Counted from the stretch's first letter, positions 1 through 7,822 are shown. The stretch is 64,000 bases of DNA from Paraburkholderia dioscoreae (GCF_902459535.1 NZ_LR699553.1:4216001-4280000); one strand, 5' to 3'. Notes: generated from the letters alone by a model not told the origin. Numbers and translations: made by a program.

Positions 1-241
1 CCGCGCCGATCATCCGCAGCGCGTTGAACATGGCCGGCCAGGCTTCGAGAAAGACGCCGAGCCCCGCGGCCGATACCGCCAGCATCAGCACCAGCGCCGA
101 CAGGCAACCCGCCATCGTCGCGCTGGAGCGGCGCAGGCCGTGCTGGGCGCCGTGCGTCATCACGAGCAGCATGTTCGGACCGGGAATCGCAGAAACGACA
201 AAGACAGTGGCGACGAACAGCCACCAGGTATGCAGACTCAT
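1..241 (-). CDS. LysE/RhtB family amino-acid exporter (partial, N-terminus only)
   Basis: The ATG is at 241-239 and the gene runs off the left edge, leaving about 80 residues. The protein opens with a hydrophobic helix carrying the PGPN motif (AIPGPNMLLVMTHG), the signature of the LysE/RhtB translocator family. A second hydrophobic helix (LSALVLMLAVSAAGLGVFL) follows. Family members are inner-membrane exporters of amino acids or homoserine lactones. The substrate cannot be told from this fragment. Confidence 0.8.
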   Translation of the reverse strand, partial: MSLHTWWLFVATVFVVSAIPGPNMLLVMTHGAQHGLRRSSATMAGCLSALVLMLAVSAAGLGVFLEAWPAMFNALRMIGA

Positions 242-324
242 GGGAATCGAGGCGGGTAAGGGAGCGGACGGCTATTATGCCCGCCCGCGCCTGTCAGTGT
301 GACGCCTGCCGCCATAGCAGCCCC

Positions 325-377
325 GTCAGTGCCCGCCTCGCAGTACGCCCGCCTGTTTGTCAGTGCCTGCCTCTCAG
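325..377. repeat. Short imperfect direct repeat, two copies with 34-bp period
   Basis: A 19-bp unit starting GTCAGTGCC and ending in CAG occurs at 325-343 and again at 359-377, matching at 17 of 19 positions. A related CTCTCAGCGCC pair lies at 371-381 and 393-403. The repeats sit in the spacer just downstream of the dehydrogenase gene that ends at 396, and slightly into its 3' end. They look like slippage products and no function is visible. Confidence 0.45.
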
Positions 378-395
378 CGCCGCCTCCCGTACCTC

Positions 396-1265
396 TCAGC
401 GCCCGGCTCGCCGTGCGGCGACTTGCCCCAACACCGCGAAATCCTTCTCACCATCACCGTGAGCTACGGCTTCAATCAGGCTGTCGCGCACCACGCTGGC
501 GATCGGCAGCGGTGTGGTCACGGCATCGGCCGCTGCCAGTGCAAGACGGATGTCCTTCAGGCCGAGTCGCGCCTTGAACAGCGCCGGCTCGTAGCGCTGC
601 TCGGCGATCAGCTTGCCGTAGCCCGAATAGACCGGCCCCGGAAACAGGCCGCTTGTAATGACGTCGAGGAAATCCTGCATGGCCAGACCGTGCCCGGTCA
701 CCAGCGTGGCCGCTTCGCCGAGCGTCTCGACCGCTGCACCGAGCATGAAGTTGGCGGCCAGCTTCATGACGTTCGCCTGCTGCGGCAGCGACCCGATCCG
801 CCAGGTCTTCTGGCCGATCGCGTCGAAAATCGGCTGAACGCGGTCGATCGACTCGGCCGGTCCGCCCGCCACAATGGTCAGCTTGCCCGCCGCCGCGACA
901 TCGGGCCGGCCCAGCACCGGCGCGGCCACGTAGTGAATACCGCGCGACGCGTGCGCGGTCGCCAGTTCCTCGGCCAGCGCCACGGAAATCGTCGCCATGT
1001 TCACGTGAGTGAGCCCGCGCGGAGCATGTTCCAGCAGGGTGGCGGTGATGACTTCGCGCAACGCGCTGTCGTCGGCGAGCATCGAGAACACGGCGTCGCC
1101 CGCAAACGCTTCGGCCGGCGTCGCGACAATCCGCGCGCCTGCGTCGACGAGCGGTTGCGCGCGTTCCGGTGAGCGGTTCCACACGCGCACCTGATGCCCG
1201 GCTTTCAAAATGTTTGCAACCATCGCGGCGCCCATCTCGCCGAGACCGATAAAACCGATGTCCAT
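396..1265 (-). CDS. NAD(P)-dependent oxidoreductase, 3-hydroxyisobutyrate dehydrogenase family
   Basis: The 289-aa product has the standard length of the beta-hydroxyacid dehydrogenase family. The N-terminus carries the Rossmann glycine motif (GFIGLGEMGAAM, residues 4-15). The conserved lysine of the family lies in NVMKLAANFMLGA (Lys168), where it acts as general acid/base in relatives. Members reduce or oxidise small 3-hydroxy acids or tartronate semialdehyde. Neither neighbour suggests the substrate. The gene is monocistronic and divergent from the Mut7-C gene at 1360. Confidence 0.85.
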   Translation of the reverse strand: MDIGFIGLGEMGAAMVANILKAGHQVRVWNRSPERAQPLVDAGARIVATPAEAFAGDAVFSMLADDSALREVITATLLEHAPRGLTHVNMATISVALAEELATAHASRGIHYVAAPVLGRPDVAAAGKLTIVAGGPAESIDRVQPIFDAIGQKTWRIGSLPQQANVMKLAANFMLGAAVETLGEAATLVTGHGLAMQDFLDVITSGLFPGPVYSGYGKLIAEQRYEPALFKARLGLKDIRLALAAADAVTTPLPIASVVRDSLIEAVAHGDGEKDFAVLGQVAARRAGR

Positions 1266-1359
1266 CTGTCGCTCCGTCTTCTAAAGAACTGGAAGTAAAG
1301 CACACCCATGCGACACGTGCAGGACAGCACGCAACGAAACACGGTGCGATACTGCAGCA

Positions 1360-2115
1360 ATGGTGACCGCGACATTCCGCTTCTACGAGGAGCTGAACGA
1401 TTTTCTCGCCCGCCCACTGCGCCGGCGCGCGTTCAGTTACGCCTGTGCGCCGGGCGCCACCGCCAAGCACATGATCGAAGCGCTCGGCGTGCCGCACACC
1501 GAAGTCGAACTGATTCTGGTCAATGGCGAATCGGTCGGTTTCAATCATCCCCTCGCGGACGGCGATCGCATAGCCGTCTATCCGAAGTTTGAAGCGCTCG
1601 ACATCCAGCCGCTCCTGCGCGTACGCGAGCGGCCGCTGCGCGTGGTGCGTTTCATCGCCGACGCGCATCTGGGCGGCCTCGCGCCGCTCCTGCGGCTCGC
1701 CGGCTTCGATACGCTGTACGACAATCACTTTCCCGACGCCGACATCGAAGCACTTGCCGCTGCGCAACAGCGCATCGTCCTGACGCGCGACCGCGAGTTA
1801 TTGAAACGCCGCAACATCACGCATGGCTGCTACGTCCGCACGCTCAGGCCGCGCGAACAATTGCGCGAAGTGTTTGAACGGCTCGATCTGGCCGGCAGCG
1901 CGCAACCGTTCCGCCTGTGTCTGATGTGCAATGTGCCGCTACGGCGTATCCCCAAGGAGGAAGTCGGCACGCGCGCTCCCGACGGCGTACTGGAAAGGCA
2001 TGCCCAGTTCGTGACCTGCGACGTGTGCCGTCGCGTGTTCTGGGAGGGTACGCATTGGCAAAGAATGCGCGCGCTGATGGACAGCGTGGCTGCCGCGCCG
2101 GACCGGTCCGCGTAA
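1360..2115 (+). CDS. Mut7-C RNase-domain protein with N-terminal ubiquitin-like domain
   Basis: The 251-aa product has three visible parts. Residues 1-85 resemble a ThiS/MoaD-like beta-grasp domain (family Ub-Mut7C). Residues 92-180 are the Mut7-C PIN-like region with acidic residues at FIADAHLGGLAPLL (Asp101) and ILTRDRELLKRR (Asp144). The C-terminus has a zinc-ribbon pattern, Cys187-x2-Cys190 and Cys220-x2-Cys223. The fold class implies a metal-dependent RNase acting on an unknown RNA. The role of the ubiquitin-like part is unknown. It is a single gene with no obvious partner. Confidence 0.85.
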   Translation: MVTATFRFYEELNDFLARPLRRRAFSYACAPGATAKHMIEALGVPHTEVELILVNGESVGFNHPLADGDRIAVYPKFEALDIQPLLRVRERPLRVVRFIADAHLGGLAPLLRLAGFDTLYDNHFPDADIEALAAAQQRIVLTRDRELLKRRNITHGCYVRTLRPREQLREVFERLDLAGSAQPFRLCLMCNVPLRRIPKEEVGTRAPDGVLERHAQFVTCDVCRRVFWEGTHWQRMRALMDSVAAAPDRSA

Positions 2116-2213
2116 ACCTCGCTTGAGGTCCACCTTCGTTCCCTCTGCGCGCGGCGATACATGTGCATGAAACCCCGAACGCCACGCACTCGCGCGGCGT
2201 GCGGCACGGTGCG

Positions 2214-2219
2214 TACAAT
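2214..2219 (+). promoter_or_regulatory. Candidate -10 element TACAAT
   Basis: TACAAT lies 32 bases upstream of the ATG at 2252 and would start transcription near 2226, giving a leader of about 26 nt. A good -35 hexamer is not visible at the ideal distance, so the call rests on the -10 match and its placement. Confidence 0.4.
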
Positions 2220-2251
2220 GCGGGATTACTTATCTGGCAGAGGCCTTCCGT

Positions 2252-2530
2252 ATGGCGATGAAAAAAACCGACCTTGAAAAGAACAAGGCGCTCAAGCTGA
2301 ACAACGCAATGAAGCTGTCGACCGCCGAGCGCTTCGGCAAAGCGGCGGCCGCCGAGCCGAAACTCGATCGCCGCGAACAGCGCAAGCTCGATCAGGCACA
2401 GGGTCTCGTCGCATTCGCGTGCAAGCTGAACGGCGATCTGGTGACCGAACTGAAAGAGCGGGCAGCGACCCATCCAGAAGGAATGACAGGGCTGCTGAAC
2501 GAAGTCATCAAGCGGGGCCTTGCGGGCTGA
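2252..2530 (+). CDS. Conserved hypothetical protein, 92 aa, lysine-rich N-terminus
   Basis: I do not recognise a named domain. The protein is basic and hydrophilic in its first 50 residues (AMKKTDLEKNKALKLNNAMK) and has no signal peptide or membrane segment. The C-terminal 40 residues (LVTELKERAATHPEGMTGLLNEVIKRGL) look helical and could form a small DNA- or protein-binding helical unit. It has its own -10 element and is followed 27 bp later by a strong intrinsic terminator, so it is a well-defined monocistronic gene. Confidence 0.75.
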   Translation: MAMKKTDLEKNKALKLNNAMKLSTAERFGKAAAAEPKLDRREQRKLDQAQGLVAFACKLNGDLVTELKERAATHPEGMTGLLNEVIKRGLAG

Positions 2531-2557
2531 GGGCCGCGCAAACCGCGCCCCGAATGC

Positions 2558-2589
2558 AAAAAGGCCAGAGCATGAACTCTGGCCTTTTT
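2558..2589 (+). terminator. Intrinsic terminator after the 92-aa gene
   Basis: An inverted repeat AAAAAGGCCAGAG / CTCTGGCCTTTTT with a 6-nt loop is followed directly by the T-run. It can work in both directions because the A-tract precedes the stem. Confidence 0.9.
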
Positions 2590-2684
2590 GCTTGCAACGC
2601 CTTCATCCGGTTCACACTGCGCCGGCCGGCTAGCGGCGCGATGCGGTTGACCGGCGAAGCTGGCCCGAAGAATCGGGCGACAGC

Positions 2685-2894
2685 TTAGTTTTGCGTGCCC
2701 TTGTCATTCGTGCCGGCTGCCGAAGCGGCTGCCGAAACCGGAGCGCGCTTGCCGTGCGTCTTCAGCTTCTTGATGTGATGCTTCTTCGGCGCGCTTGCTG
2801 CAGCAGCCGGTGCTGCGTCCGACGCTTGTGCGAAAGCTTGAACGGAAACCAGCGCGATCGAAGCGGCTGCGAGCGAGACGATAAGTTTTTTCAT
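2685..2894 (-). CDS. Small secreted alanine/lysine-rich protein
   Basis: The 69-aa product starts at MKKLIVSLAAASIALVSVQA, a classical signal peptide with a predicted cut after the AFA of QAFA. The mature part is about 45 residues, rich in Ala, Lys and His (KKHHIKKLKTHGKR). The upstream ATG at 2927 is rejected because it would bury the signal peptide. Similar low-complexity periplasmic proteins are common in Burkholderiaceae and have no known role. Confidence 0.65.
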   Translation of the reverse strand: MKKLIVSLAAASIALVSVQAFAQASDAAPAAAASAPKKHHIKKLKTHGKRAPVSAAASAAGTNDKGTQN

Positions 2895-3118
2895 GTGTTG
2901 TTCCCCAAACCTGGACGACTGAGTCAATGTGAATGAATAAGCTGCACGGTGAAGCAGACAGGGCTTGAGGCGCCTTCCCGCTCCCCGCGGGAGAGTATTA
3001 CCCAGTGTAGGCGGTTTGTCATGCCCAAAACTCGATATGTATTTTCCGGGAGACAGCTTGCTTTCGGCGTCCTTTCACTCGTTAAGTATCCCATACCAGG
3101 GCATTCACCTAGACCGCC

Positions 3119-3345
3119 TCAAACCAGGTTGCGCAGCAGGCTGGCGTTCTCCAGAAGGGTTGGCAACACGCGGTGCAGCGCGGCGTTTGCCGACTCAGCG
3201 TCAACAGATAGCGCCGCGCCGCCGTGCGCGACAGGCCTGCGCGAGCGGCCACTGCGGCTGGCGTCATGCGCGCGTGCTCTTCATCGAATGCTTCGATGAT
3301 CGCCAGCGCTTTCGCGGCGCCGGCGATCCAGTCTTTCTCGTCCAT
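3119..3345 (-). pseudogene. IclR-family regulator with large internal deletion (PcaR/PobR-like remnant)
   Basis: The ATG at 3345-3343 opens a good IclR-type helix-turn-helix (KALAIIEAFDEEHARMTPAA, then ARAGLSRTAARRYLLTL). The next codons switch into a different frame encoding AALHRVLPTLLENASLLRNL followed by TGA at 3121-3119. That tail resembles the C-terminal helix of the same family. The whole middle effector-binding domain, about 170 residues in an intact family member, is missing and the join is out of frame. What remains could at most make a short HTH peptide that ends at about 3109. Confidence 0.7.
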
Positions 3346-3539
3346 TGCGTTTGCCTGAGAATCAGCCGGCTCGTCGGGCCAGTGGTGTACTGAGCTCAAT
3401 GGCCGTCGCGCGATTATCGCGCGAGTCGGCATCGGCGCGCGGCCGTGGGTCAATTGGAGCATTCGACGCCAAGCGCATCTGTTCGAGGATGCCGGCACTG
3501 CGCGATGTGCGAACGCCAGAGCTGCCGTGCCCAGGTATC

Positions 3540-4562
3540 ATGTCTGCGCCGAGCCGCGGCGTACCGCTCGAGCCGTCGCCGACCGGCCGCGAACACCTTG
3601 TGACAACCACCGAAACTGAAAGACCACCGTTGAAAGCCGAAACCCGCCAACACCTGCGTGCCAATGTGCTGATGCTGATCGCTGCGATGATCTGGGGCTC
3701 AGCGTTCGTCGCTCAGCGCCTGAGTCTCGATGCGATCGGACCGTTTCTGTTCACCGGACTGCGCTTCCTGCTCGGCGCACTCGTCGTGCTGACGCTGATC
3801 GTTTGCGTCCGGCGCTCCGCGCTGGCTGAACTGTCGAAGCGCGAACCCGGCGGCGCACGCGAACTGCTGGGCGCGGGCGTGCTGCTCGGCATGGTGCTGG
3901 CCGCCTCGATTTCGCTGCAACAGATCGGCCTGCAATACACGAAGGTCGCCAACGCAGGCTTCATCAGTTCGTTGTACGTGGTAATCGTGCCCTTGCTTGG
4001 TGTGCTCTTCAAACATCGCACGGGAATCGGCACGTGGCTCGGTGCGGCGCTCGCCGCGGTCGGCATGTATTTTCTGAGCGTGAACGAGCAGTTTTCGATA
4101 CTGTACGGCGATTGGTATCAGCTTGCCGGTGCACTCGTGATTTCCATCCAGATGATGCTGGTCGGACGCTTCGCGCTGCGCCACGACGCGCTCATGCTCG
4201 CACTCGTGCAGTTCGTGACGTGTGGGCTCGCGTGCCTCGTTGTCGGTCTCGCCATCGAACCGTTCAGTCTTGCGGTAATCGCGCGCGCCGCACCGACTAT
4301 CGTGTACGGCGGAGCGCTGTCGGTCGGCGTCGCCTATACGATTCAGGTGGTCGCGCAGAAGCATGCGGCGCCGTCGCACGCCGCGGTGATCTTCAGCATG
4401 GAAGGCGTATTCGCCGCGCTGGCAGCCTGGCTCGTGCTCGACGAGACAATGTCGGCGCGCGCGCTGGCTGGATGTGCGCTGGTGCTGGCGGGTTTGATCG
4501 TGTGTCAGGTGATGCCGGCCTGGCAACGCGGGCATGAACGCTTGCCTCGCGCATCGTCCTGA
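3540..4562 (+). CDS. EamA/DMT-superfamily inner-membrane transporter
   Basis: The 340-aa product has about ten hydrophobic helices arranged as two EamA repeats, the first beginning at NVLMLIAAMIWGSAFVAQRL. This family exports metabolites such as amino acids or nucleosides. The substrate is unknown. I chose the ATG at 3540, though a GTG at 3600 (320 aa, VTTTETERPP) is equally plausible, since neither has a strong Shine-Dalgarno. The longer reading from 3345 runs antisense across the IclR remnant and is unlikely. The gene converges on the 84-aa gene that ends at 4650. Confidence 0.8.
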   Translation: MSAPSRGVPLEPSPTGREHLVTTTETERPPLKAETRQHLRANVLMLIAAMIWGSAFVAQRLSLDAIGPFLFTGLRFLLGALVVLTLIVCVRRSALAELSKREPGGARELLGAGVLLGMVLAASISLQQIGLQYTKVANAGFISSLYVVIVPLLGVLFKHRTGIGTWLGAALAAVGMYFLSVNEQFSILYGDWYQLAGALVISIQMMLVGRFALRHDALMLALVQFVTCGLACLVVGLAIEPFSLAVIARAAPTIVYGGALSVGVAYTIQVVAQKHAAPSHAAVIFSMEGVFAALAAWLVLDETMSARALAGCALVLAGLIVCQVMPAWQRGHERLPRASS

Positions 4563-4649
4563 AGATGTAGCCAGCCGCTCCATTCCACGCCGAAGCGTGC
4601 GAAGCCGTTGCGAAGACGGTCGACGTCGGTGAGTTGCGCACCCGCGCCT

Positions 4650-4904
4650 TCAGGCCGCTCGCGAATGCTGGGCAAACAGTGCCGGCGTATCGGCGGTAGG
4701 CGGAAACACGCACCAGCAGCCGTCGTCGTGACGAAAGAAGAATAATCCGCGTGAACCCGCTTCGAGCGAAGTCTCGACGCGTACGTAGCGCCGGCCACCC
4801 AAGCGGGTGCGGCTGAATTCGGTGACATGAACTGGCACGGAAGGCTCTGGCGCGAGCCATTTTTCCACAAGAAACCGCAGCGACTGCTCGCTCTCCATTC
4901 TCAT
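4650..4904 (-). CDS. Conserved hypothetical protein, 84 aa
   Basis: The product (MESEQSLRFLVEKWLAPEP from the second Met) is a small soluble protein with an aromatic, cysteine-containing core (GLFFFRHDDGCWCVFPP). I recall similar small proteins scattered in Burkholderia genomes, with no function. Its ATG overlaps the stop codon of the upstream small ORF in an ATGA arrangement, suggesting translational coupling. Confidence 0.65.
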   Translation of the reverse strand: MRMESEQSLRFLVEKWLAPEPSVPVHVTEFSRTRLGGRRYVRVETSLEAGSRGLFFFRHDDGCWCVFPPTADTPALFAQHSRAA

Positions 4905-5107
4905 GATCCGCTCCGGGCTGGCTTATCCTGATGCGCATCACGCGTGGCCTCGGTATTGTCGTCGCGGTCTGCAACGTCCGCGTCGTGTTCGGCGGACGCG
5001 AGCGTGATGGCCCGGTTGGTGGCTGCCGCCCGCAGCGTGCTGCAATGGGTGGCATGTCGAATATCCGATAGAAGACGGACAAGCTGTCGTGCTGTTCTGC
5101 GTTTCAT
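4901..5107 (-). CDS. Small hypothetical ORF (68 aa) coupled to the 84-aa gene
   Basis: The ATG at 5107-5105 is preceded by a G-rich GGGGGTG stretch that could serve as ribosome-binding site. The peptide starts MKRRTARQLVRLLSDIRHAT and becomes acidic toward the C-terminus (EHDADVADRDDNTEATRDAH). Its TGA overlaps the ATG of the 84-aa gene by the ATGA pattern. No family is recognised. The overlap is the best argument that it is translated, and the composition is only moderately protein-like. Confidence 0.4.
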   Translation of the reverse strand: MKRRTARQLVRLLSDIRHATHCSTLRAAATNRAITLASAEHDADVADRDDNTEATRDAHQDKPARSGS

Positions 5108-5350
5108 TACACACCCCCGCACTGCACCAATAACCTCAGAAAACACTTTAACTCTATGCCTGGATCGGCCATTGCCCAAATCGTTTTGACTAAATAGCAA
5201 CAGTCGCGCTTGCAAAAAGACAGACGCAATCTTTGTACCGTCCGTCTTCAATGTGCGCGTCTGCCGTCCAGCGGTCTGTACGGTGCCGAGCGCTTGCCGA
5301 AGTTGAAAAACCTGCCCGGCAAGCAGTGAAGAAAGCGCCTGGAAGGCGAG

Positions 5351-5359
5351 TTATCCACA
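5351..5359 (+). promoter_or_regulatory. DnaA box TTATCCACA (first)
   Basis: This is a perfect match to the high-affinity DnaA box TTATCCACA. It is embedded in GCGAGTTATCCACA, which recurs 183 bp downstream in the same orientation. Confidence 0.6.
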
Positions 5360-5533
5360 ATTGCCTATGAATAACTTCGGGATAGCGCATGGAACAGCCT
5401 GTGAGTGGAATCTTGATAAGGCGGCCGGCCGGGCAAGCCCATCAAAGTTATCCCGGTTCTGTAGTCTTTCTACAGAGGTGTCCCGCAGGGTTATGCCGTC
5501 CGTATTACATTGATATGTCGGCACATTTGCGAG

Positions 5534-5542
5534 TTATCCACA
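5534..5542 (+). promoter_or_regulatory. DnaA box TTATCCACA (second)
   Basis: This perfect DnaA box lies in the same orientation and same 14-mer context as the first. It is followed immediately by the GGGTTAACCC palindrome and the AT-rich tract. Confidence 0.6.
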
Positions 5543-5628
5543 GAAGGGGTTAACCCTTGTTAACTATTACTACATATATATACGTATGAAGTAAAAGACA
5601 TAGGATAAGCCGCGCTTCGTGATGAGAT

Positions 5629-5659
5629 TGAAGGCTGATCGGCGCTTGATCAGCCTTCA
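5629..5659 (-). terminator. Stem-loop downstream of the DUF2242 lipoprotein gene
   Basis: A 12-bp perfect stem TGAAGGCTGATC / GATCAGCCTTCA with a 7-nt loop lies 22 bp past the stop at 5682. There is no T-run, so it may stabilise the mRNA end or act with Rho. Confidence 0.5.
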
Positions 5660-5681
5660 TACGAGATCTGCTACCGGTGAC

Positions 5682-6368
5682 TCAGGGCGCCACGCCAACC
5701 CCACTCGCCGGGGACAAGGACGCCGCCGCGCCGATCGCGTCGGGCATCTCGGGAATGGGTGCCGGAGCCGTCGCTTCGACTGGCACCGGCAGCAGGCGCG
5801 TCTCGATCCGGCTACTCGCGACCGGTTGCGTGCGCACCACCGTTTGCAGATAGTGATCAACGAGGCCGAAGAAACGGTCGTAGAACTTGCCCGACGGAAT
5901 CGTCTCGCTCGAAATCTTGACCAACGCATCGCTGTTCGAACGAATCGGCAGCGACAGTGAACCCAGCACGCTCAACCCAACGCTCGCCGAGGTATCGCTT
6001 TTCTTCAACGCAAAGCCATTCTGCACGGCATTGACGTAGACGATGCTGGTGTCGCTCGCCTCTTCGCCCGGCGTACAGACCACATGAAATTCGACCACCA
6101 CGTGACTATCGCCCGTCGGCTGGAAATTCTTGGTGCCGTCGACGGTGTCGTTGCGCGTCATCGTCGTCAGGTAGCCTTGGCTCAACAGGGCACGACGTGC
6201 GGCCTCGCAGGTGTCCGTAGTGCTCGAATTGAAATTGCGCGCGTACGGGCTCGCGCCGGTTTCGAACAGTTCCTGCTGGAATTTCAGCTGCGGCGTGCTG
6301 CTACAGGCGGCAACGGTCAACAGGCCGATAAGCGCGGCGGCTGTGGTTCTGGAAAACGAGGTCAACAT
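5682..6368 (-). CDS. DUF2242 domain-containing outer-membrane lipoprotein
   Basis: The start at MLTSFSRTTAAALIGLLTV gives a lipoprotein signal peptide with lipobox VAAC, so the mature protein is lipidated. The rest matches the DUF2242 pattern as I know it (CEAARRALLSQGYLTT and the later FYDRFFGLVDHYL segment). The Pro/Ala-rich tail is low complexity. The in-frame ATG at 6446 is rejected because it would extend past the signal peptide. Function is unknown; the protein should sit in the envelope. Confidence 0.8.
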   Translation of the reverse strand: MLTSFSRTTAAALIGLLTVAACSSTPQLKFQQELFETGASPYARNFNSSTTDTCEAARRALLSQGYLTTMTRNDTVDGTKNFQPTGDSHVVVEFHVVCTPGEEASDTSIVYVNAVQNGFALKKSDTSASVGLSVLGSLSLPIRSNSDALVKISSETIPSGKFYDRFFGLVDHYLQTVVRTQPVASSRIETRLLPVPVEATAPAPIPEMPDAIGAAASLSPASGVGVAP

Positions 6369-6536
6369 GGTCGATCGGAAGAGGCGCCACGTAAGCGCGA
6401 ATGGGAATGCATTGTAGAGCGGTTGCCAGATATGCGTAAAAAGCACGCAAACCCGTAGTCTTACAGGACGTGACAGTGCATCACCATGACCGCGGTGCCG
6501 TGGCGGGAAAAGGAGCGGAGGGAAACAGGATGTCGC

Positions 6537-7190
6537 CTAGCGCGACGTTGGAGGAAGTCCCATCGAAGACGCGACCGCGCCGTTTTTCCCGGCTGCGCCT
6601 ATAGCCGGCACGGTGAACGCATCGGCCCAGTTATCCAGCGCCGCGCAGTGATCGGACACTGACTGCGCCGCGCACGCGGCGGCTTGCGCGTCTGTCTGCT
6701 GCGCCGTGTCTTGCGGTGCGGCGACCGCCGCGAAATCGCCGACCCGCAAGTTCACCTTCTGTGCATAAGCTTGCGACCCGCCGTAGCTCTTGAGCGCGGC
6801 GTTCATGTCGCCATTGGCAGAGCGCATATAGCCATACAGGATCGCCGAGCCTACTTCGATGTTCGCGGTCGGCTCGGTAAGATCCTTGACGTTCCTCAGC
6901 AACCCGCGATGCGCGCCCGGCACGACCTGCATCAACCCGGTTGCGCCGTTGGCGCCCTTGGCCTTTTCCTTGAAGCGGGATTCGATCGAGATGATCGCCA
7001 GCAGGAGCGCCGGCGGGAGGGAGTATTTCGACGCGGCGGATTGCACTGCGTCCGAAATCTTCTGAGCCTTTTCCTTTGCCAGGCCGAATTTGTGCGTCAG
7101 ATACGCGGACATTCGCTCGGTGTTCTCGTCGGCCGCCGCGGTCTGTATGAGGCCGAGCGAAAGCACGATCAGGCAAAGTAACCGGCTCAT
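6537..7190 (-). CDS. Periplasmic lytic transglycosylase, SLT domain
   Basis: The 217-aa product has an N-terminal signal peptide cut near AAADEN. It has a transglycosylase core with the catalytic glutamate in IISIESRFKEKAKG (Glu70) and the GLMQVVPGA motif. It would cleave the beta-1,4 bond between MurNAc and GlcNAc in peptidoglycan. After the SLT domain (about 50-150) the C-terminal 60 residues are Ala-rich and contain two cysteines that could form a disulfide. It is monocistronic. Confidence 0.85.
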   Translation of the reverse strand: MSRLLCLIVLSLGLIQTAAADENTERMSAYLTHKFGLAKEKAQKISDAVQSAASKYSLPPALLLAIISIESRFKEKAKGANGATGLMQVVPGAHRGLLRNVKDLTEPTANIEVGSAILYGYMRSANGDMNAALKSYGGSQAYAQKVNLRVGDFAAVAAPQDTAQQTDAQAAACAAQSVSDHCAALDNWADAFTVPAIGAAGKNGAVASSMGLPPTSR

Positions 7191-7561
7191 AGCGGAAGAT
7201 GGGAAAAGAAAGGGATCGGGGCATTATAGCTCTGCCCCCAAATTAGACCCAGAACGAGCATAAATTCGTCTTAAGAATCGCAGCCGGCCAAGGGCTCTTT
7301 TCGCATCGCAATGCGACGGGTTCGGCTTCGGGGCGTGATGGTCGTTCAGCGTGACCGGGAAAGCGGCGACGTGAAGACTACGAGAATCCGCATACCCCAC
7401 GGCGACAGGAGAAGCGCCGTTTGGCTCGCCGATCCGCCGATCGAATCCTCCCGGATTTGAGACAATGAAGCCTACCGGTGAATGTCTTCCCGGGACAACC
7501 GGGTGTAGGCTTGGCGTTTCCTGCCGATGCCGGCCCATTGAACAAGCGATGCTCCCAGGTA
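7191..7561. other. Intergenic region, mostly featureless, with a structured leader
   Basis: The only clear structure is a nested hairpin at 7468-7512, an outer stem AAGCCTAC / GTAGGCTT enclosing CCCGG-GACAA-CCGGG. It lies 49 nt before the ATG at 7562 and would be in the 5' leader of that gene. The rest of the stretch shows no promoter, gene or repeat that I can support. Confidence 0.4.
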
Positions 7562-7822
7562 ATGAGCAAGACCGCATTTATTCCAAGCGTGCCCGCGACG
7601 TCGGAGGACGATTTCGACATTTCGGCCACGTCGAAACTCGCCGGCTACAAGCGTTTTTTCGGCGTGCTGAAAGTGGTTCGAACCACGGACGGACGCGTAC
7701 TGTTTCCATTCGACGGCGCGCCCGAACTCGGGCCGTATGCAACCAAGCTGGAAGCGATCGCCGCAGCGCAGGTGTACGGCGAACATATTGTCACCAGCGA
7801 CCTGGCACGCCCGGAGTTGTAG
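7562..7822 (+). CDS. Small conserved hypothetical protein (possibly DUF6723)
   Basis: The start at MSKTAFIPSVPATSEDDFDI gives an 86-aa soluble protein. The core GYKRFFGVLKVVRTTDGRVL followed by FPFDGAPELGPY resembles a small family common in Burkholderia, which I recall as DUF6723, though I cannot confirm the label. The ATG at 7478 would swallow the structured leader and is rejected. No function is known. Confidence 0.7.
   Translation: MSKTAFIPSVPATSEDDFDISATSKLAGYKRFFGVLKVVRTTDGRVLFPFDGAPELGPYATKLEAIAAAQVYGEHIVTSDLARPEL

Larger units (their letters stand above)
5108..5681. other. Gene-poor, AT-biased intergenic region with DnaA boxes and palindromes
   Basis: No convincing gene lies here. 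The region contains two perfect DnaA boxes, each within the same 14-mer GCGAGTTATCCACA at 5346-5359 and 5529-5542. A near box in the opposite orientation (TATGAATAA) is at 5366-5374 and a degenerate AGTTATCC is at 5446-5453. There is an inverted repeat CTGTAG-TCTTT-CTACAG at 5459-5475 and a palindrome GGGTTAACCC at 5547-5556. A markedly AT-rich tract follows at about 5557-5605. The mix resembles a replication-initiator binding site more than a simple promoter. Confidence 0.55.

Noticed and set aside
472..1767. A 431-codon open frame on the minus strand
   Set aside because: It overlaps two well-supported genes (396-1265 minus and 1360-2115 plus) in other frames and has Arg/Ala-rich shadow composition.
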